From Vulcanimicrobiota bacterium (GTDB taxonomy: Bacteria; Vulcanimicrobiota; Vulcanimicrobiia; Vulcanimicrobiales; Vulcanimicrobiaceae), in the NCBI GenBank assembly GCA_003168375.1, contig PMSI01000003.1:1054001-1118000 (forward strand): DNA of 64,000 bases, given 5' to 3'. Every line of letters starts with the position of its first letter. The first letter of the stretch is position 1. Shown here piece by piece: positions 33,559-41,166 of the stretch. Made by a program: the position numbers and the translations under genes. The notes below the pieces were generated by a model. That model was not told where the DNA came from and ran no database searches. It was given only the letters and a program-made list of their open reading frames with translations.

Positions 33559-34526
33559 CGTGACCGCAGCGATGCGTAGACGGGATCGAGCCAGTGCGTG
33601 GCGAGACGTTCGATCTCTGCAGACGCTTGCAGCGGGCTCGTCGCCGATTGGAACGGGCTGCCTTCGCCCTTGGCATCGATCGTTGCGATCTCGTGCAAGC
33701 GCCGTGTCTCGTCCGCGTTCGGCGAGACGCCGAACAGCGGCAGCACGTCCGTGAAGACGGCACCGGGCAGGTCAGCGTAGTCGACGAAGCGCGAGCGACC
33801 CCCTGACGCGTTCTCGAGCGCGGCGTTGCAGAACGCGGCCACCATGCGCGCGCAGAACTCCTCGGGCGAGATCGACGCCACCGCACTCGCTTGGATGCCG
33901 GCGATGCGGGGATCGATCGTAAACGGGACGATCTCCGCCCCTGGATTCTTCTCCTGCGATCGCATGACGGCGCGCGGCTCCCGGAACGCGAAGACCCACG
34001 GCGTCGTGGGAAACGCCCGTGCGATCAACGGCAAGTCGACGACATGCCACGCGTGGAACTTCACGAACGATCGGCACTCGCCGCGGCGCGGACGGGTCAG
34101 CGCGCCGGTTATCGCGCGTAACAGGCGCACCGCCGATTCATCGTCCATCATGCCCGCGCGCCGGAGCCGCAGCACTCCGTCCAGCGGCTGCGGCTCCGAG
34201 AGCACGATCGTGTCGGAGAGACGCGAGAGCATCTGCGCGATCAGCGTCGATCCGCAGCGGGACATGTGGAACACGAACCCGGTCGGCTCACCGTCGGGCA
34301 GGGTCTGCGGAAATGCGTCCAGGACGTCGAGCGGCGTCGTGCGCAGGAACACCTGATTGAACGGATGCTGCATCGCACGATACGCGCTCTGTTCGAAGAA
34401 CGGATCGGTGAACCGCTCATCGATCACCGCCCAATCCACCAGCGGTTCGGCAGCGCTGCCGTGAACGCGAATCGGCGTCCACCCCTCGAGGCTCGCGTGG
34501 TCTAACGAACCCACCGCAACGACCAT
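33555..34526 (-). CDS. Sulfotransferase family protein
   Basis: A 323-residue enzyme. The PAPS 5'-phosphate loop is 'GFVFHMSRCGSTLIAQML' and the 3'-phosphate site is 'FAFREPRAVMRSQEKNP', both characteristic of PAPS-dependent sulfotransferases. The first 80 residues are a lineage-specific N-terminus. The gene overlaps the 3' end of the Nif11 peptide gene by 25 bases and is coupled to the GNAT gene. The acceptor is unknown. Confidence 0.82.
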   Translation of the reverse strand: MVVAVGSLDHASLEGWTPIRVHGSAAEPLVDWAVIDERFTDPFFEQSAYRAMQHPFNQVFLRTTPLDVLDAFPQTLPDGEPTGFVFHMSRCGSTLIAQMLSRLSDTIVLSEPQPLDGVLRLRRAGMMDDESAVRLLRAITGALTRPRRGECRSFVKFHAWHVVDLPLIARAFPTTPWVFAFREPRAVMRSQEKNPGAEIVPFTIDPRIAGIQASAVASISPEEFCARMVAAFCNAALENASGGRSRFVDYADLPGAVFTDVLPLFGVSPNADETRRLHEIATIDAKGEGSPFQSATSPLQASAEIERLATHWLDPVYASLRSR

Positions 34527-34708
34527 GCGCGCTGCGCCGAGGCTTCGGCGCCCGCGATATCCGACTCGGTGACGTCACATCCGATCTCCGATGCGAGCCG
34601 CAGCACGTCGGCGGCGAATCGTGCCGGTTCGACGCGGCGCAGCCGCAGCGCGAGCTCCGGATCGCCGTGTACGCGCGCTCGCAGCGCCCGTAAACCTTCA
34701 ACCGACAT
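34502..34708 (-). CDS. Nif11-type small peptide, possible RiPP precursor
   Basis: A 68-residue protein, ATG 34708 with GGAG about 9 bases upstream. It matches the Nif11 leader fold: 'MSVEGLRALRARVHGDPELA', 'RFAADVLRLASEIGCDVTES'. The segment after it, 'AEASAQRAWSLRWVR', is short and lacks the GG cleavage motif of classic Nif11 precursors. It contains no Tyr, so it is not an obvious tyrosine-sulfation target. It lies between a hydroxylase and a sulfotransferase gene, all on one strand, which suggests a modified peptide or a leader-like adaptor. Confidence 0.65.
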   Translation of the reverse strand: MSVEGLRALRARVHGDPELALRLRRVEPARFAADVLRLASEIGCDVTESDIAGAEASAQRAWSLRWVR

Positions 34709-34732
34709 CGTTATTCACTCCGATGTGGCCCA

Positions 34733-34755
34733 TGCTTCGACAAGCTCAGCATGAC
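34733..34755 (+). repeat. Short palindrome-derived repeat (copy 4)
   Basis: TGCTTCGACAAGCTCAGCAT followed by GAC, at the junction of the Nif11 gene and the hydroxylase stop. The changes CCT-to-GCT and AGG-to-AGC are compensatory, keeping the outer pairing. Confidence 0.75.
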
Positions 34756-35333
34756 AATGGGGCGGTGAGCATTCGCATGAGCGCGGGGTTGACGATGCAG
34801 TCGACCACGAGATGGATGCGCGGGCCGGGACCGGGATTCGTGACGCTGTGCGCATTCAACACGTCGAGGTACCAGCATTCACCGGGAGCCATGTGCAGCG
34901 GCTCTCCGGCCAGCACGAACTCGACGCCCGGCCCGGTCACGACCGGGACGTGAAGCCGGACGAAGCCGTAGTCGACGCCGATGTTGTGGTCCTCATGCTC
35001 GAGGATGCGCGCACCCGGGCCTAGCCTCAGCAGGCGGACGGACTTCGTTTCGCGGCCGATCTCCGCGAGCACGCCGCGTACCGCCGGACAGCGCTTGAGG
35101 TACGCCGTATCGGCCCACGGCGCCGTACCGGTCGGATCGGGTGGGGCCGGCAACCGACCGTACGGAGACCGCAGCGATACGTAGCTCCAATCGCCCTCGT
35201 AGTACGCCTTGTTGAAGTGCTTGCGCCACGCGCCCTCGTCGAACGCCAGCGCCTCGACCGCAAGCGCACCCGCATCGAACGCGAACGGCAACCGCAGGCG
35301 TGACGGCAGTCCGGCCGGCGCATCTGTTGACAC
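34746..35333 (-). CDS. Aspartyl/asparaginyl beta-hydroxylase-family protein
   Basis: A 195-residue Fe(II)/2-oxoglutarate oxygenase. The family pattern is complete: 'RILEHEDHN' (first iron His and acidic ligand), 'VRLHVPVVTGPGVEFVLAGE', 'GECWYLDVLNAHSVTNPG' (second iron His) and 'RIHLVVDC' (2-oxoglutarate Arg). It would hydroxylate Asp or Asn side chains of a protein or peptide. GTG start at 35333. It is the first gene of a run with the Nif11 peptide and sulfotransferase genes. Confidence 0.85.
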   Translation of the reverse strand: MSTDAPAGLPSRLRLPFAFDAGALAVEALAFDEGAWRKHFNKAYYEGDWSYVSLRSPYGRLPAPPDPTGTAPWADTAYLKRCPAVRGVLAEIGRETKSVRLLRLGPGARILEHEDHNIGVDYGFVRLHVPVVTGPGVEFVLAGEPLHMAPGECWYLDVLNAHSVTNPGPGPRIHLVVDCIVNPALMRMLTAPLSC

Positions 35334-35344
35334 CGTCGTCTCTT

Positions 35345-35535
35345 CGTCGGCTCATTGCTCCGCGCCCTGGTCGGGAACTCCATGCCGACCGCACAGATGC
35401 CCGCGCACGCGCACACGACGACCGAATGGAGGACAACTGCCCACTCGTCGCGCGTGAAGCCCAACGTCCCCGTGCTCACCGTGCCCGGTCACCGAACCCG
35501 ATGTCACCCTGAGCCTGTCGAAGGGCGAACGATCT
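35345..35535. repeat. Dispersed duplicated segment Y, copy 1
   Basis: TTCGTCGGCTC, GCTCCGCGCCCTGGTCGGGA, CCCCGTGCTCACCGTGCC and the following short repeat recur in the same order at 38605-38716, where about 80 bases of the middle are missing. A third partial copy (GTCCTGGTCGGGA) is at 35938-35955. The plus strand can be read as 'AQMPAHAHTT', faintly like a collar domain 'PAHTH' motif. Confidence 0.65.
35503..35525 (-). repeat. Short palindrome-derived repeat (copy 5)
   Basis: GTCACCCTGAGCCTGTCGAA followed by GGG, at the right end of segment Y copy 1. The next bases GCGAACGATC are also shared with copies 7 and 8. Confidence 0.85.
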
Positions 35536-35601
35536 CCGCATAAACGCGGGCACGTGCATGATTGCGGCGCGATCCGAGGCTCGGCACGATTGTTCGCCCT
35601 T

Positions 35602-35634
35602 CGCCCTGAGCTTGTCGAACGGTCAGGGTGACAT
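35602..35634 (-). repeat. Short repeat, double unit (copy 6)
   Basis: CGCCCTGAGCTTGTCGAAC is joined to GGTCAGGGTGACAT, giving a two-sided palindrome with outer arms of the CCCTGA/TCAGGG type, like copy 9 in cheA. Confidence 0.75.
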
Positions 35635-35675
35635 CGGGGCGAGTGGCGACTCGCGATGAGCACGGGCATGAAGCG

Positions 35676-35694
35676 GAAGGCGGCGTTAGCCGCC
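35676..35694 (-). terminator. Terminator hairpin, duplicated with segment X
   Basis: GGCGGC-GTTA-GCCGCC (35679-35694); on the minus strand it follows the Nif11 remnant and runs into TTCCGCTT. It is a copy of the rlmD terminator at 39336. Confidence 0.6.
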
Positions 35695-35720
35695 CAACCT
35701 TTGCGGTCGCTCGAGGACAC

Positions 35721-35909
35721 CTATTGTTCGACGAAGTCGGGGTACTCGCTTTCGCGTACCTGTCGTCGTTGTCGACGTCGCACCCGACATCGCTCGCGAG
35801 CCATTGCACCTCGGCGGCGAATCGCTCCGCGGTGACGCGACGCAGCCGGAGCGCGAGCTCGGGGTCGGCGTGCACGCGCGCGCAACGCCTGCAGACTTTC
35901 GGCCGACAT
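35721..35909 (-). pseudogene. Decayed second Nif11-type gene joined to an rlmD tail copy
   Basis: ATG at 35909 gives 'MSAESLQALRAR'; after a one-base loss in a CG run near 35875 the frame continues 'VHADPELALRLRRVTAERFA', 'WLASDVGCDVDNDD', clearly a paralogue of the gene at 34502. From about 35765 the sequence matches the last codons of rlmD (with another one-base loss) and ends at the same TAG. So it is a chimera with two frameshifts. Confidence 0.75.
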
Positions 35910-36012
35910 GACGGGACCTTCGCCGCGTCGTTTCTCTGCGTCCTGGTCGGGATTTCCTAGCCGTTCGGCGAAGCACGGAGCAAACGCACACGACGCCCTA
36001 TAGGGGTGATCC

Positions 36013-36175
36013 ATGGCCGACGGCTTCCTTGGCGAGTCGGATGTTTGGCGGCAGCTTTCCCCCGAACAGCTGAGCCTTGTGTGAAGGCCAGCTGCTATCC
36101 ATAGCGCAGAACTCGGGACTCTTCTCGATCATCGGCGCGACGTACGGAGATGCTCAACGATTCAGCGGTCGAAGT
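36013..36175 (+). pseudogene. Decayed tail-collar gene
   Basis: ATG 36013 reads 'MADGFLGE'; after a two-base loss the frame gives 'RMFGGSFPPNS', an internal TGA, then 'ALCEGQLLSIAQNSGLFSII' and 'GATYGDAQRFS'. This aligns with the intact collar proteins at 28208-29833 ('RMFGGSFAPAGW', 'CDGQVLPI', 'LFNLIGTTYGGDG'). Everything after the first third is lost and replaced by leader RNA copy B. Confidence 0.8.
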
Positions 36176-36209
36176 CGCATAAACTGCCGAGAATCGTACG
36201 TTCCCTACG

Positions 36210-36373
36210 GTAAAGTCTGACGGCGGTCCATAGGGGACGGCTAGACCTTCGGCGTATCGGCGGCAGAACGGCTCATGGATTCCATGGGCCTCGCCCCGTC
36301 GGGGGATGCGGTGCAGGTGGTCGGTCCTAGCTACGGCTGTTTGTAACGCCGGGCTTCCCCGTGAGGTGTGCGC
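36210..36373 (+). ncRNA. Candidate structured leader RNA (copy B)
   Basis: It shares with copy A, in order, GGTAAAGT (36210), TAGGGGA (36232), ACGGCTCATGG (36269), GCCCCGTCGGGGG (36294) and ACGCCGGGCTT before the start. The long outer helix has different bases but the same place: GCTAGACC (36241-36248) with GGTCCTAGC (36324-36332, one bulge). The hairpin after ACGGCT is CATGG-ATT-CCATG instead of GGGG-GTT-CCCC. Keeping pairing while bases change argues for a functional RNA. Confidence 0.55.
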
Positions 36374-38542
36374 GTGAGACCTCGTGCTTCCGTCAGGGTT
36401 CTCTGCTCGGCGCTCGTGTGCGCTGCGGCCGCGTCGCTCGCGTCGTGCGGAAGCGGCTTGCACAGCGCATCGGTACCTCAGCCCGCAGCTACGGCTACGA
36501 CGGCCCCTTACACCGGTCCGCTCGCCGGCGCGACGTTCACGATCACGATCCCGCCGCCGCCGAAGCCGAACAGCACGCGGCGCCGTCCGAATTACGTCTC
36601 GTCGTCAACCTCGAAGGTCGTCTTCACGCTGAACACGTCGAGCATCCTCACCGCGGGACAAGTGACCTCGTTCAACGCCGGCAACCTCGGCACGTTCGCC
36701 GTGACCCTCGGCAGTGCGACGTGCCCAGGGAGCGGGCCGTGGACCTGCACGCTGACGATCAAGCTTCCCCCGGGCAGCGACAACCTCACGATCTCCGCTC
36801 AGGACTCCTCGAGCAACATCCTCTCGCAGCAGATCCAGACGTTCACCGTCACGGCCGGCGGCTCGGCGGCCGGCGCCAACCACTTCAGCACCACGCTCGA
36901 CGCGAACGCGAGCACGATGACGATCGGCGCGGCGTCGGGCTTTTGCGCCGGGAGCTTCAACGTCGGCTCTGGTCAGACCGTCCCGACCGTTGGTACCGCG
37001 GCACTCACCTTCAACGCGACATATACGGACCTCGCAGGGAAGACGATCATCGCGCCGGGCCGACCGATCCTCAGCGTCAACGGACACACCGACGACAACG
37101 GCGGCGCGGGCTACACGATCACTGGGACCGGCGGCAACGCAACCGTGAAGGTGAACCAATCGACGCAGAGCTACACGCTCGCGGCGACGACCACCAACAC
37201 GACCGCGACGATTAGCGTCGCCGCGACGCCCGCGAACACCAACACGAGCAGCGATGGACTGGGCTTCAACAAGACGCTGAGTTATACGTTCCAGAGCGGC
37301 CCGGCGCCGCCGTCGAGCTTTCTCGCCGTGATCGAGCAGACCGGCTCCAATACCGGCAAGGTCGACTTCTTCACGATCAACACGTCGAACGACACGTTCT
37401 CAACGTTCTCGCCGGCGACGCTGACGAGTACGAACCCCGGCGCGGGCCCCGACGTCGACTTCCCGCAGGACATGCTGTTCGACAGCAACGGCGATCTGCT
37501 GATCGCGAACGGCGGCGCCGGCAACCCTGACTTCGGCAACTTCGCGTGCATCCCGGCCGGCGCGGTCACGACGGGCGCCAACGCCGCGACCGTGCTCACA
37601 ACGAATATGGACGATCCGACGTTCCTGGCATTCGGTAGCGACGGCACCGTCGCGCTCGCGAATACGCCCGGCTCTGCAGGCGTCCACATGGACGAGTTCG
37701 TTCTAAACGGAACGTACGCGGCTGCCGCCACTACACGCGACATTACGAACACCGATTATCCGGGGCTGGGCGCGACAGGCGTCGTGGCGTTGCCTACGAG
37801 CGCGCAAAACCCCGCCGGGAGCTTCGCGGCCTCGATCACGAACGGGAGGACCGTCTCGCACATCGTGATCAAGCACCCCGATGGTACGACGCAGCAGATC
37901 GACGACGCGAACGTGGTCGATCCGGTGCTAGCCTTCGATCCAAACAGCGTCCAGATCGTCGCCGCCAACGGGAATGACACCGGCCCGAGCGGGGGGCCGC
38001 ACTTTTATTACTTGACGTTCTTTTCAACGACCGGAACAAAACAAAAGCAGATCCTCATACAAGATAGCAACTGCTACAGCGCCGGCGCCTACACCCACTG
38101 TCCGCCGAGTACGCCGGGAGGGCCCAGCAACATGAAGGCGAGCGTGGTCGCCGCGTCCTCGAGCGGATATGTCGCGGTCGGCGGCATCACGGCCAGTGGT
38201 GAGCCCGAGGTGCAGGTCTACGATAACACTGCGTCCCGCCTGCCCGTCGGCGGTCCAATCCCGTACGACGCGACGACGACGCCCGGCGGCGCGACCTTCG
38301 TCTACGGGAATGCGACGATCATCGTCTCCGCACTGCGCTTCATCACCCCAACGAAGCTGCTGGTCTCCCTGCAGTCCGATAATGCGGCCAAGCAGGGCAT
38401 CTACATCTACGACGTCGGCACGCTCGCGCCGTCGTGTAGTCCCTGCTACGACCCCAACGCAAACCAGTTCCCGAACAGCCCGAAACAGACGGGCTTCCAA
38501 CAGCTGGGCAACAGCCCGCTGTCCGTTGCATACAAACCATAA
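36374..38542 (+). CDS. Large surface lipoprotein, paralogue of 26047-28188
   Basis: A 722-residue lipoprotein. GTG at 36374 matches the start of the gene behind leader copy A (GAGG then seven bases). Lipobox 'SLASCGSG'. It shares with its paralogue the block 'RRRPNYVSSSTSKVVFTL', 'CPGSGPWTCTLTIKLPPG', 'NLTISAQDSSSNILSQQ' and the propeller-like half ('DSNGDLLIANGGAG', 'TKLLVSLQSDNA', 'SPLSVAYKP'). It sits beside decayed collar and Nif11 genes, repeating the collar/lipoprotein association at 24-30 kb. Confidence 0.82.
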   Translation: MRPRASVRVLCSALVCAAAASLASCGSGLHSASVPQPAATATTAPYTGPLAGATFTITIPPPPKPNSTRRRPNYVSSSTSKVVFTLNTSSILTAGQVTSFNAGNLGTFAVTLGSATCPGSGPWTCTLTIKLPPGSDNLTISAQDSSSNILSQQIQTFTVTAGGSAAGANHFSTTLDANASTMTIGAASGFCAGSFNVGSGQTVPTVGTAALTFNATYTDLAGKTIIAPGRPILSVNGHTDDNGGAGYTITGTGGNATVKVNQSTQSYTLAATTTNTTATISVAATPANTNTSSDGLGFNKTLSYTFQSGPAPPSSFLAVIEQTGSNTGKVDFFTINTSNDTFSTFSPATLTSTNPGAGPDVDFPQDMLFDSNGDLLIANGGAGNPDFGNFACIPAGAVTTGANAATVLTTNMDDPTFLAFGSDGTVALANTPGSAGVHMDEFVLNGTYAAAATTRDITNTDYPGLGATGVVALPTSAQNPAGSFAASITNGRTVSHIVIKHPDGTTQQIDDANVVDPVLAFDPNSVQIVAANGNDTGPSGGPHFYYLTFFSTTGTKQKQILIQDSNCYSAGAYTHCPPSTPGGPSNMKASVVAASSSGYVAVGGITASGEPEVQVYDNTASRLPVGGPIPYDATTTPGGATFVYGNATIIVSALRFITPTKLLVSLQSDNAAKQGIYIYDVGTLAPSCSPCYDPNANQFPNSPKQTGFQQLGNSPLSVAYKP

Positions 38543-38604
38543 CCGCTAGAGATTCGACGCGTCCGGGACATCAGGCATCGTCAGTAACACTCGGGCCCCT
38601 TTCG

Positions 38605-38716
38605 TCGGCTCGTCGCTCCGCGCCCTGGTCGGGAATGTGAACTCCGACTTCCCCGTGCTCACCGTGCCGGGTCACCAGACCCAATGTCACCCTGAGCCTG
38701 TCGAAGGGCGAACGAT
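38605..38716. repeat. Dispersed duplicated segment Y, copy 2
   Basis: TTCGTCGGCTCGTCGCTCCG, CGCCCTGGTCGGGAA, CCCCGTGCTCACCGTGCC and short repeat copy 7 (38686-38708) match 35345-35535 with the middle deleted. It follows the lipoprotein gene; the remaining ~100 bases up to 38814 hold no recognisable gene. Confidence 0.7.
38686..38708 (-). repeat. Short palindrome-derived repeat (copy 7)
   Basis: GTCACCCTGAGCCTGTCGAA followed by GGG, inside segment Y copy 2 and identical to copy 5. Confidence 0.85.
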
Positions 38717-38814
38717 CGCGACAAAGCGGAGGTAGCGCGCCGAACACATGCGGCCGAACTCGTCGATGAGAGCTTCTGTGGATTCACGTTGCTTATTGAA
38801 ACGACGAACAGACC

Positions 38815-39060
38815 TCAGAGCTTGCCCAACTCCGTCAGCAGGTCGTCTGCGGAATCGAATTGTTGCACTTGACCGGCGGCGATGGCAGCATCAGCTTCCC
38901 GCTCCATCGCTTGCCAGCGTTCGGACCAAAACCAAGCCTGAGACGCATCGACTCTGCGCTGCGGAATGAGTTCGAAACCGCCTCCTTTGCGGGGCCGGAT
39001 TTCGTAGAGCCGCGCGACGCGGTACGCCATCGGAAGCGTAAGTTTCCCGTGCTCGGACAT
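38815..39060 (-). CDS. AbrB/MazE-type antitoxin-like protein, orphan
   Basis: An 81-residue protein. 'HGKLTLPMAYRVARLYEIRP' and 'GGGFELIPQ' form a swapped-hairpin AbrB fold, and 'DASQAWFWSERWQAMEREAD' with 'QVQQFDSADDLLTEL' is the toxin-binding tail typical of these antitoxins. The start at 39060 is the first Met that fits the fold. No toxin gene remains on either side. Confidence 0.65.
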   Translation of the reverse strand: MSEHGKLTLPMAYRVARLYEIRPRKGGGFELIPQRRVDASQAWFWSERWQAMEREADAAIAAGQVQQFDSADDLLTELGKL

Positions 39061-39183
39061 CCAGACTAGGATCTTTCTCGCGCGTGGCACGAGTCGATGG
39101 TACGAGATAAGCCAGCTCCGCCGCAATACCGCATTCCGGCGGGGAAGCGCCGCTGCTGCACACTCGTCGGGGTTGAAATCAAA

Positions 39184-39216
39184 GAGGCGCGCTCGGCAGA
39201 GCGTGCCTCATCCTTT
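39184..39216. terminator. Hairpin with T-rich flanks
   Basis: GAGGCGCGCTC (39184-39194) and GAGCGTGCCTC (39199-39209) form an 11-bp stem with one G-T pair, followed by ATCCTTTT on the plus strand and TTTGATTT on the minus strand. No adjacent gene clearly uses it; it lies in a 330-base stretch that otherwise holds only repeats. Confidence 0.5.
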
Positions 39217-39252
39217 TGGGGCGCGGTCGTTTGCGCTTGTCGCGATCGTTCG

Positions 39253-39275
39253 CCCTTCGACAAGCTCAGGGTGAC
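39253..39275 (+). repeat. Short palindrome-derived repeat (copy 8)
   Basis: CCCTTCGACAAGCTCAGGGT followed by GAC, inside segment X copy 2. Confidence 0.85.
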
Positions 39276-39335
39276 ATCGGGGTCTGGTGGCGCTGCACGA
39301 TGAGCACGGGCATGAACGCGATGAGCACGGGCATG

Positions 39336-39361
39336 AAACGGAAGGGCGGCGTTAGCCGCCC
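39336..39361 (-). terminator. Rho-independent terminator of rlmD
   Basis: On the minus strand GGGCGGC-TAAC-GCCGCCC (39361-39344) is followed by TTCCGTTT. It lies 27 bases after the rlmD stop. Confidence 0.75.
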
Positions 39362-39387
39362 AACCTTTCGCGGGCGCTCGAGGACAC

Positions 39388-40872
39388 CTATTGTTCGACG
39401 AAGTCGGGGTACTCGCTTTTGGCGTATTTGTCGTCGGAGGGCCAGGCGGTGATGCGATCGTCCCATGGCGTCGCTTCGCGTTCAGGGAGGGTGACTTCGG
39501 GTTCGACGCCGGCTTTGTGCAGGGTCACCAGCGTCTCGACGTGGCCGGTTTGCGGGAACATGTCGAACGGCTGCACGACGCCGAGCGCGTAGCCGCGCTT
39601 CGCGAGGTAGGCGAGGTCGCGGGCCAGCGTCGCCGGGTTGCACGACAGGTACCACAGGTTCGGGACGCCCGCCGTCGCGATCGCGTCGAGCGTCGGCTCG
39701 TCGCTGCCTTTGCGCGGCGGGTCGAGGAACACGATCGCGGCCTCGTCGAGCGCTTGTTTTCCGTCCTTGTTCGCGACGGCGCCTTCGACGCGGCCTTCGA
39801 CGAAGCGCACGCGGTCTTCGACTTTGTTGAGGGCGGCGTTCTCGCGCGCCTCACGCACGGCGGCCGGGTTCTCCTCGATCCCGACGACGCGCGCGCCGCG
39901 CGAGGCGAAGAAGATCGCGAACGTCCCGGCGCCGCAGTACAGGTCGACGACGGTGCGGTCCGGCGCGAGCCCCGGCGCGAGAAACCGGAAGATGCGTCCG
40001 ACCATCTCGCTGTTGACTTGGAAGAACGACGCCGGCGAGACGCGGTAGCGCACGCCCTCGATCGTCTCCTCCATCTCGCGCTGGCCCCAGACGTACGACA
40101 TCTTGCGGCCGAGCACCGCGTTCGCCGTCCGCGGCTCGAACGAGTTCGAGATGCCGACGACGCCGCGCACGCGGCGCGCGATCGCCGGCGCCTTCGTGCG
40201 AATCTCCGGCGACTGACGGTCGGTCGTGATCGACAGGACGGCTTGCCCCGAGGCGGCGCCGGCGCGCACGATCGCGTGCTTCGCACCGCTGAACGCATCG
40301 CGCGAGTCAGGCGCGCGCGACGCATCGTACAGTCCGGCGATCGCGGCGTCGAGCTGCGGCAGCACGACCGGGCACGAGTCGATGCGCACCAGCGCGTGCG
40401 AGCGCGCTTGATAGAAGCCGAACGACGTCTCGCCGGCGGTCTGATCGACGACAAGCGCCATCTTGTTGCGGTAGTTGCGCGGGTAGGTCATCCCGACCGG
40501 GCGCCGCACGTCGACGTTCTCGAAGCCCCCGATCCGCCGCAGCGCGCTGCGTACGATCTGCTCCTTCCACGCCAGTTGCGCGGGGTACGCGAGGTGCTGC
40601 ACCTGACAGCCGCCGCACACCCCGAAGACGCCGCAGAACGGCTTCGCCCGCATCTCCGACTCGAACTCGTACGCGACGACCTCGCCGACCGCGTACTTCG
40701 GCTTCACCTGGGTGATGCGCACGCTCGCACGCTCGCCCGGCAGCGGACCGGCGACGAAGACGACGACCCCGTTCATGCGGCCGACTGCCTGCCCGTTGGC
40801 GAGCAGGTCGGTGAACCGCACCGACGCCACGGTCCCCGGAGCGAGGCCGCTCGCCGGGCGGGACGCCTGCAC
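39388..40872 (-). CDS. rlmD: 23S rRNA (uracil-5-)-methyltransferase, RlmD type
   Basis: A 494-residue SAM-dependent RNA methyltransferase. It has an N-terminal TRAM domain, a [4Fe-4S] cluster motif 'CGVFGVCGGC' with a later 'CPVVLP' Cys, SAM motif 'VVDLYCGAGTFAIFFA', 'VFLDPPRKG' and the catalytic Cys in 'WYLSCNPATLARDL'. It should make m5U in 23S rRNA; RlmCD- or TrmFO-like specificity cannot be excluded. GTG start overlaps the TAG of the upstream gene. Its last 13 codons recur near 35765 in the decayed Nif11 gene. Confidence 0.9.
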   Translation of the reverse strand: MQASRPASGLAPGTVASVRFTDLLANGQAVGRMNGVVVFVAGPLPGERASVRITQVKPKYAVGEVVAYEFESEMRAKPFCGVFGVCGGCQVQHLAYPAQLAWKEQIVRSALRRIGGFENVDVRRPVGMTYPRNYRNKMALVVDQTAGETSFGFYQARSHALVRIDSCPVVLPQLDAAIAGLYDASRAPDSRDAFSGAKHAIVRAGAASGQAVLSITTDRQSPEIRTKAPAIARRVRGVVGISNSFEPRTANAVLGRKMSYVWGQREMEETIEGVRYRVSPASFFQVNSEMVGRIFRFLAPGLAPDRTVVDLYCGAGTFAIFFASRGARVVGIEENPAAVREARENAALNKVEDRVRFVEGRVEGAVANKDGKQALDEAAIVFLDPPRKGSDEPTLDAIATAGVPNLWYLSCNPATLARDLAYLAKRGYALGVVQPFDMFPQTGHVETLVTLHKAGVEPEVTLPEREATPWDDRITAWPSDDKYAKSEYPDFVEQ

Positions 40873-41129
40873 TACGTCTGTTTCTTCTCGTCGAGGGTCT
40901 TGATCAGCCGGTTCGCCTCCTCGATGAGGCCCTGGATACGGTCGGCGGTCTCGTCGGTCGCCGGTGGGCGCTGCATGAGCGTCGCGCGCAGGACGAAGTA
41001 CGTCAGCGCGGCGGCCGAGACGGCTCCGATCCCGATCCCGACCCACAGGAACGTGCGGCCGACGGCTGAGGAACGGTTCCGCTGGGGAGCATCGGTCTCG
41101 GAGCTCGAGGGCGTCGTCTGATCGGTCAC
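40872..41129 (-). CDS. Small YtxH-like membrane protein
   Basis: An 85-residue protein with an N-terminal Ser/Thr-rich cytoplasmic part, one membrane helix ('TFLWVGIGIGAVSAAALTYF') and a helical tail ('ADRIQGLIEEANRLIKTLDE'). The layout resembles YtxH-like envelope proteins; function unknown. It is co-translated with rlmD. Confidence 0.65.
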   Translation of the reverse strand: MTDQTTPSSSETDAPQRNRSSAVGRTFLWVGIGIGAVSAAALTYFVLRATLMQRPPATDETADRIQGLIEEANRLIKTLDEKKQT

Positions 41130-41166
41130 GGCCCGAACTTTCGTCGGAGGTAGCCCGCGCTCCGTC

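Larger units (their letters stand above)
35585..35770. repeat. Duplicated segment X, copy 1
   Basis: About 180 bases similar to 39245-39435 throughout: repeat unit, GATGAGCACGGGCATGAA, terminator hairpin GGCGGC-GTTA-GCCGCC, CGCTCGAGGACACCTATTGT and the coding tail that ends Y-P-D-F-V-E-Q in rlmD. Here it is joined to the 3' part of a decayed Nif11 gene. Confidence 0.8.
39245..39435. repeat. Duplicated segment X, copy 2 (rlmD 3' end)
   Basis: The parent copy: it contains the final codons of rlmD, its terminator and short repeat copy 8, and matches 35585-35770. A 20-base piece, GCGATGAGCACGGGCATGAA, is itself doubled here (about 39299-39337). Confidence 0.8.

Noticed and set aside
35027-35479. 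A frame upstream of and overlapping the hydroxylase that begins GTG 35479 and contains a Cys-rich 'VVCACAGIC' stretch, tempting as a second precursor peptide
   Set aside because: It has no stop before running ~300 bases through the hydroxylase gene in another frame, and the matching segment at 38605 lacks the Cys part.
38700-38814. Toxin gene remnant downstream of the AbrB-like antitoxin
   Set aside because: Short helical-looking frames exist but none carries recognisable PIN or MazF motifs.
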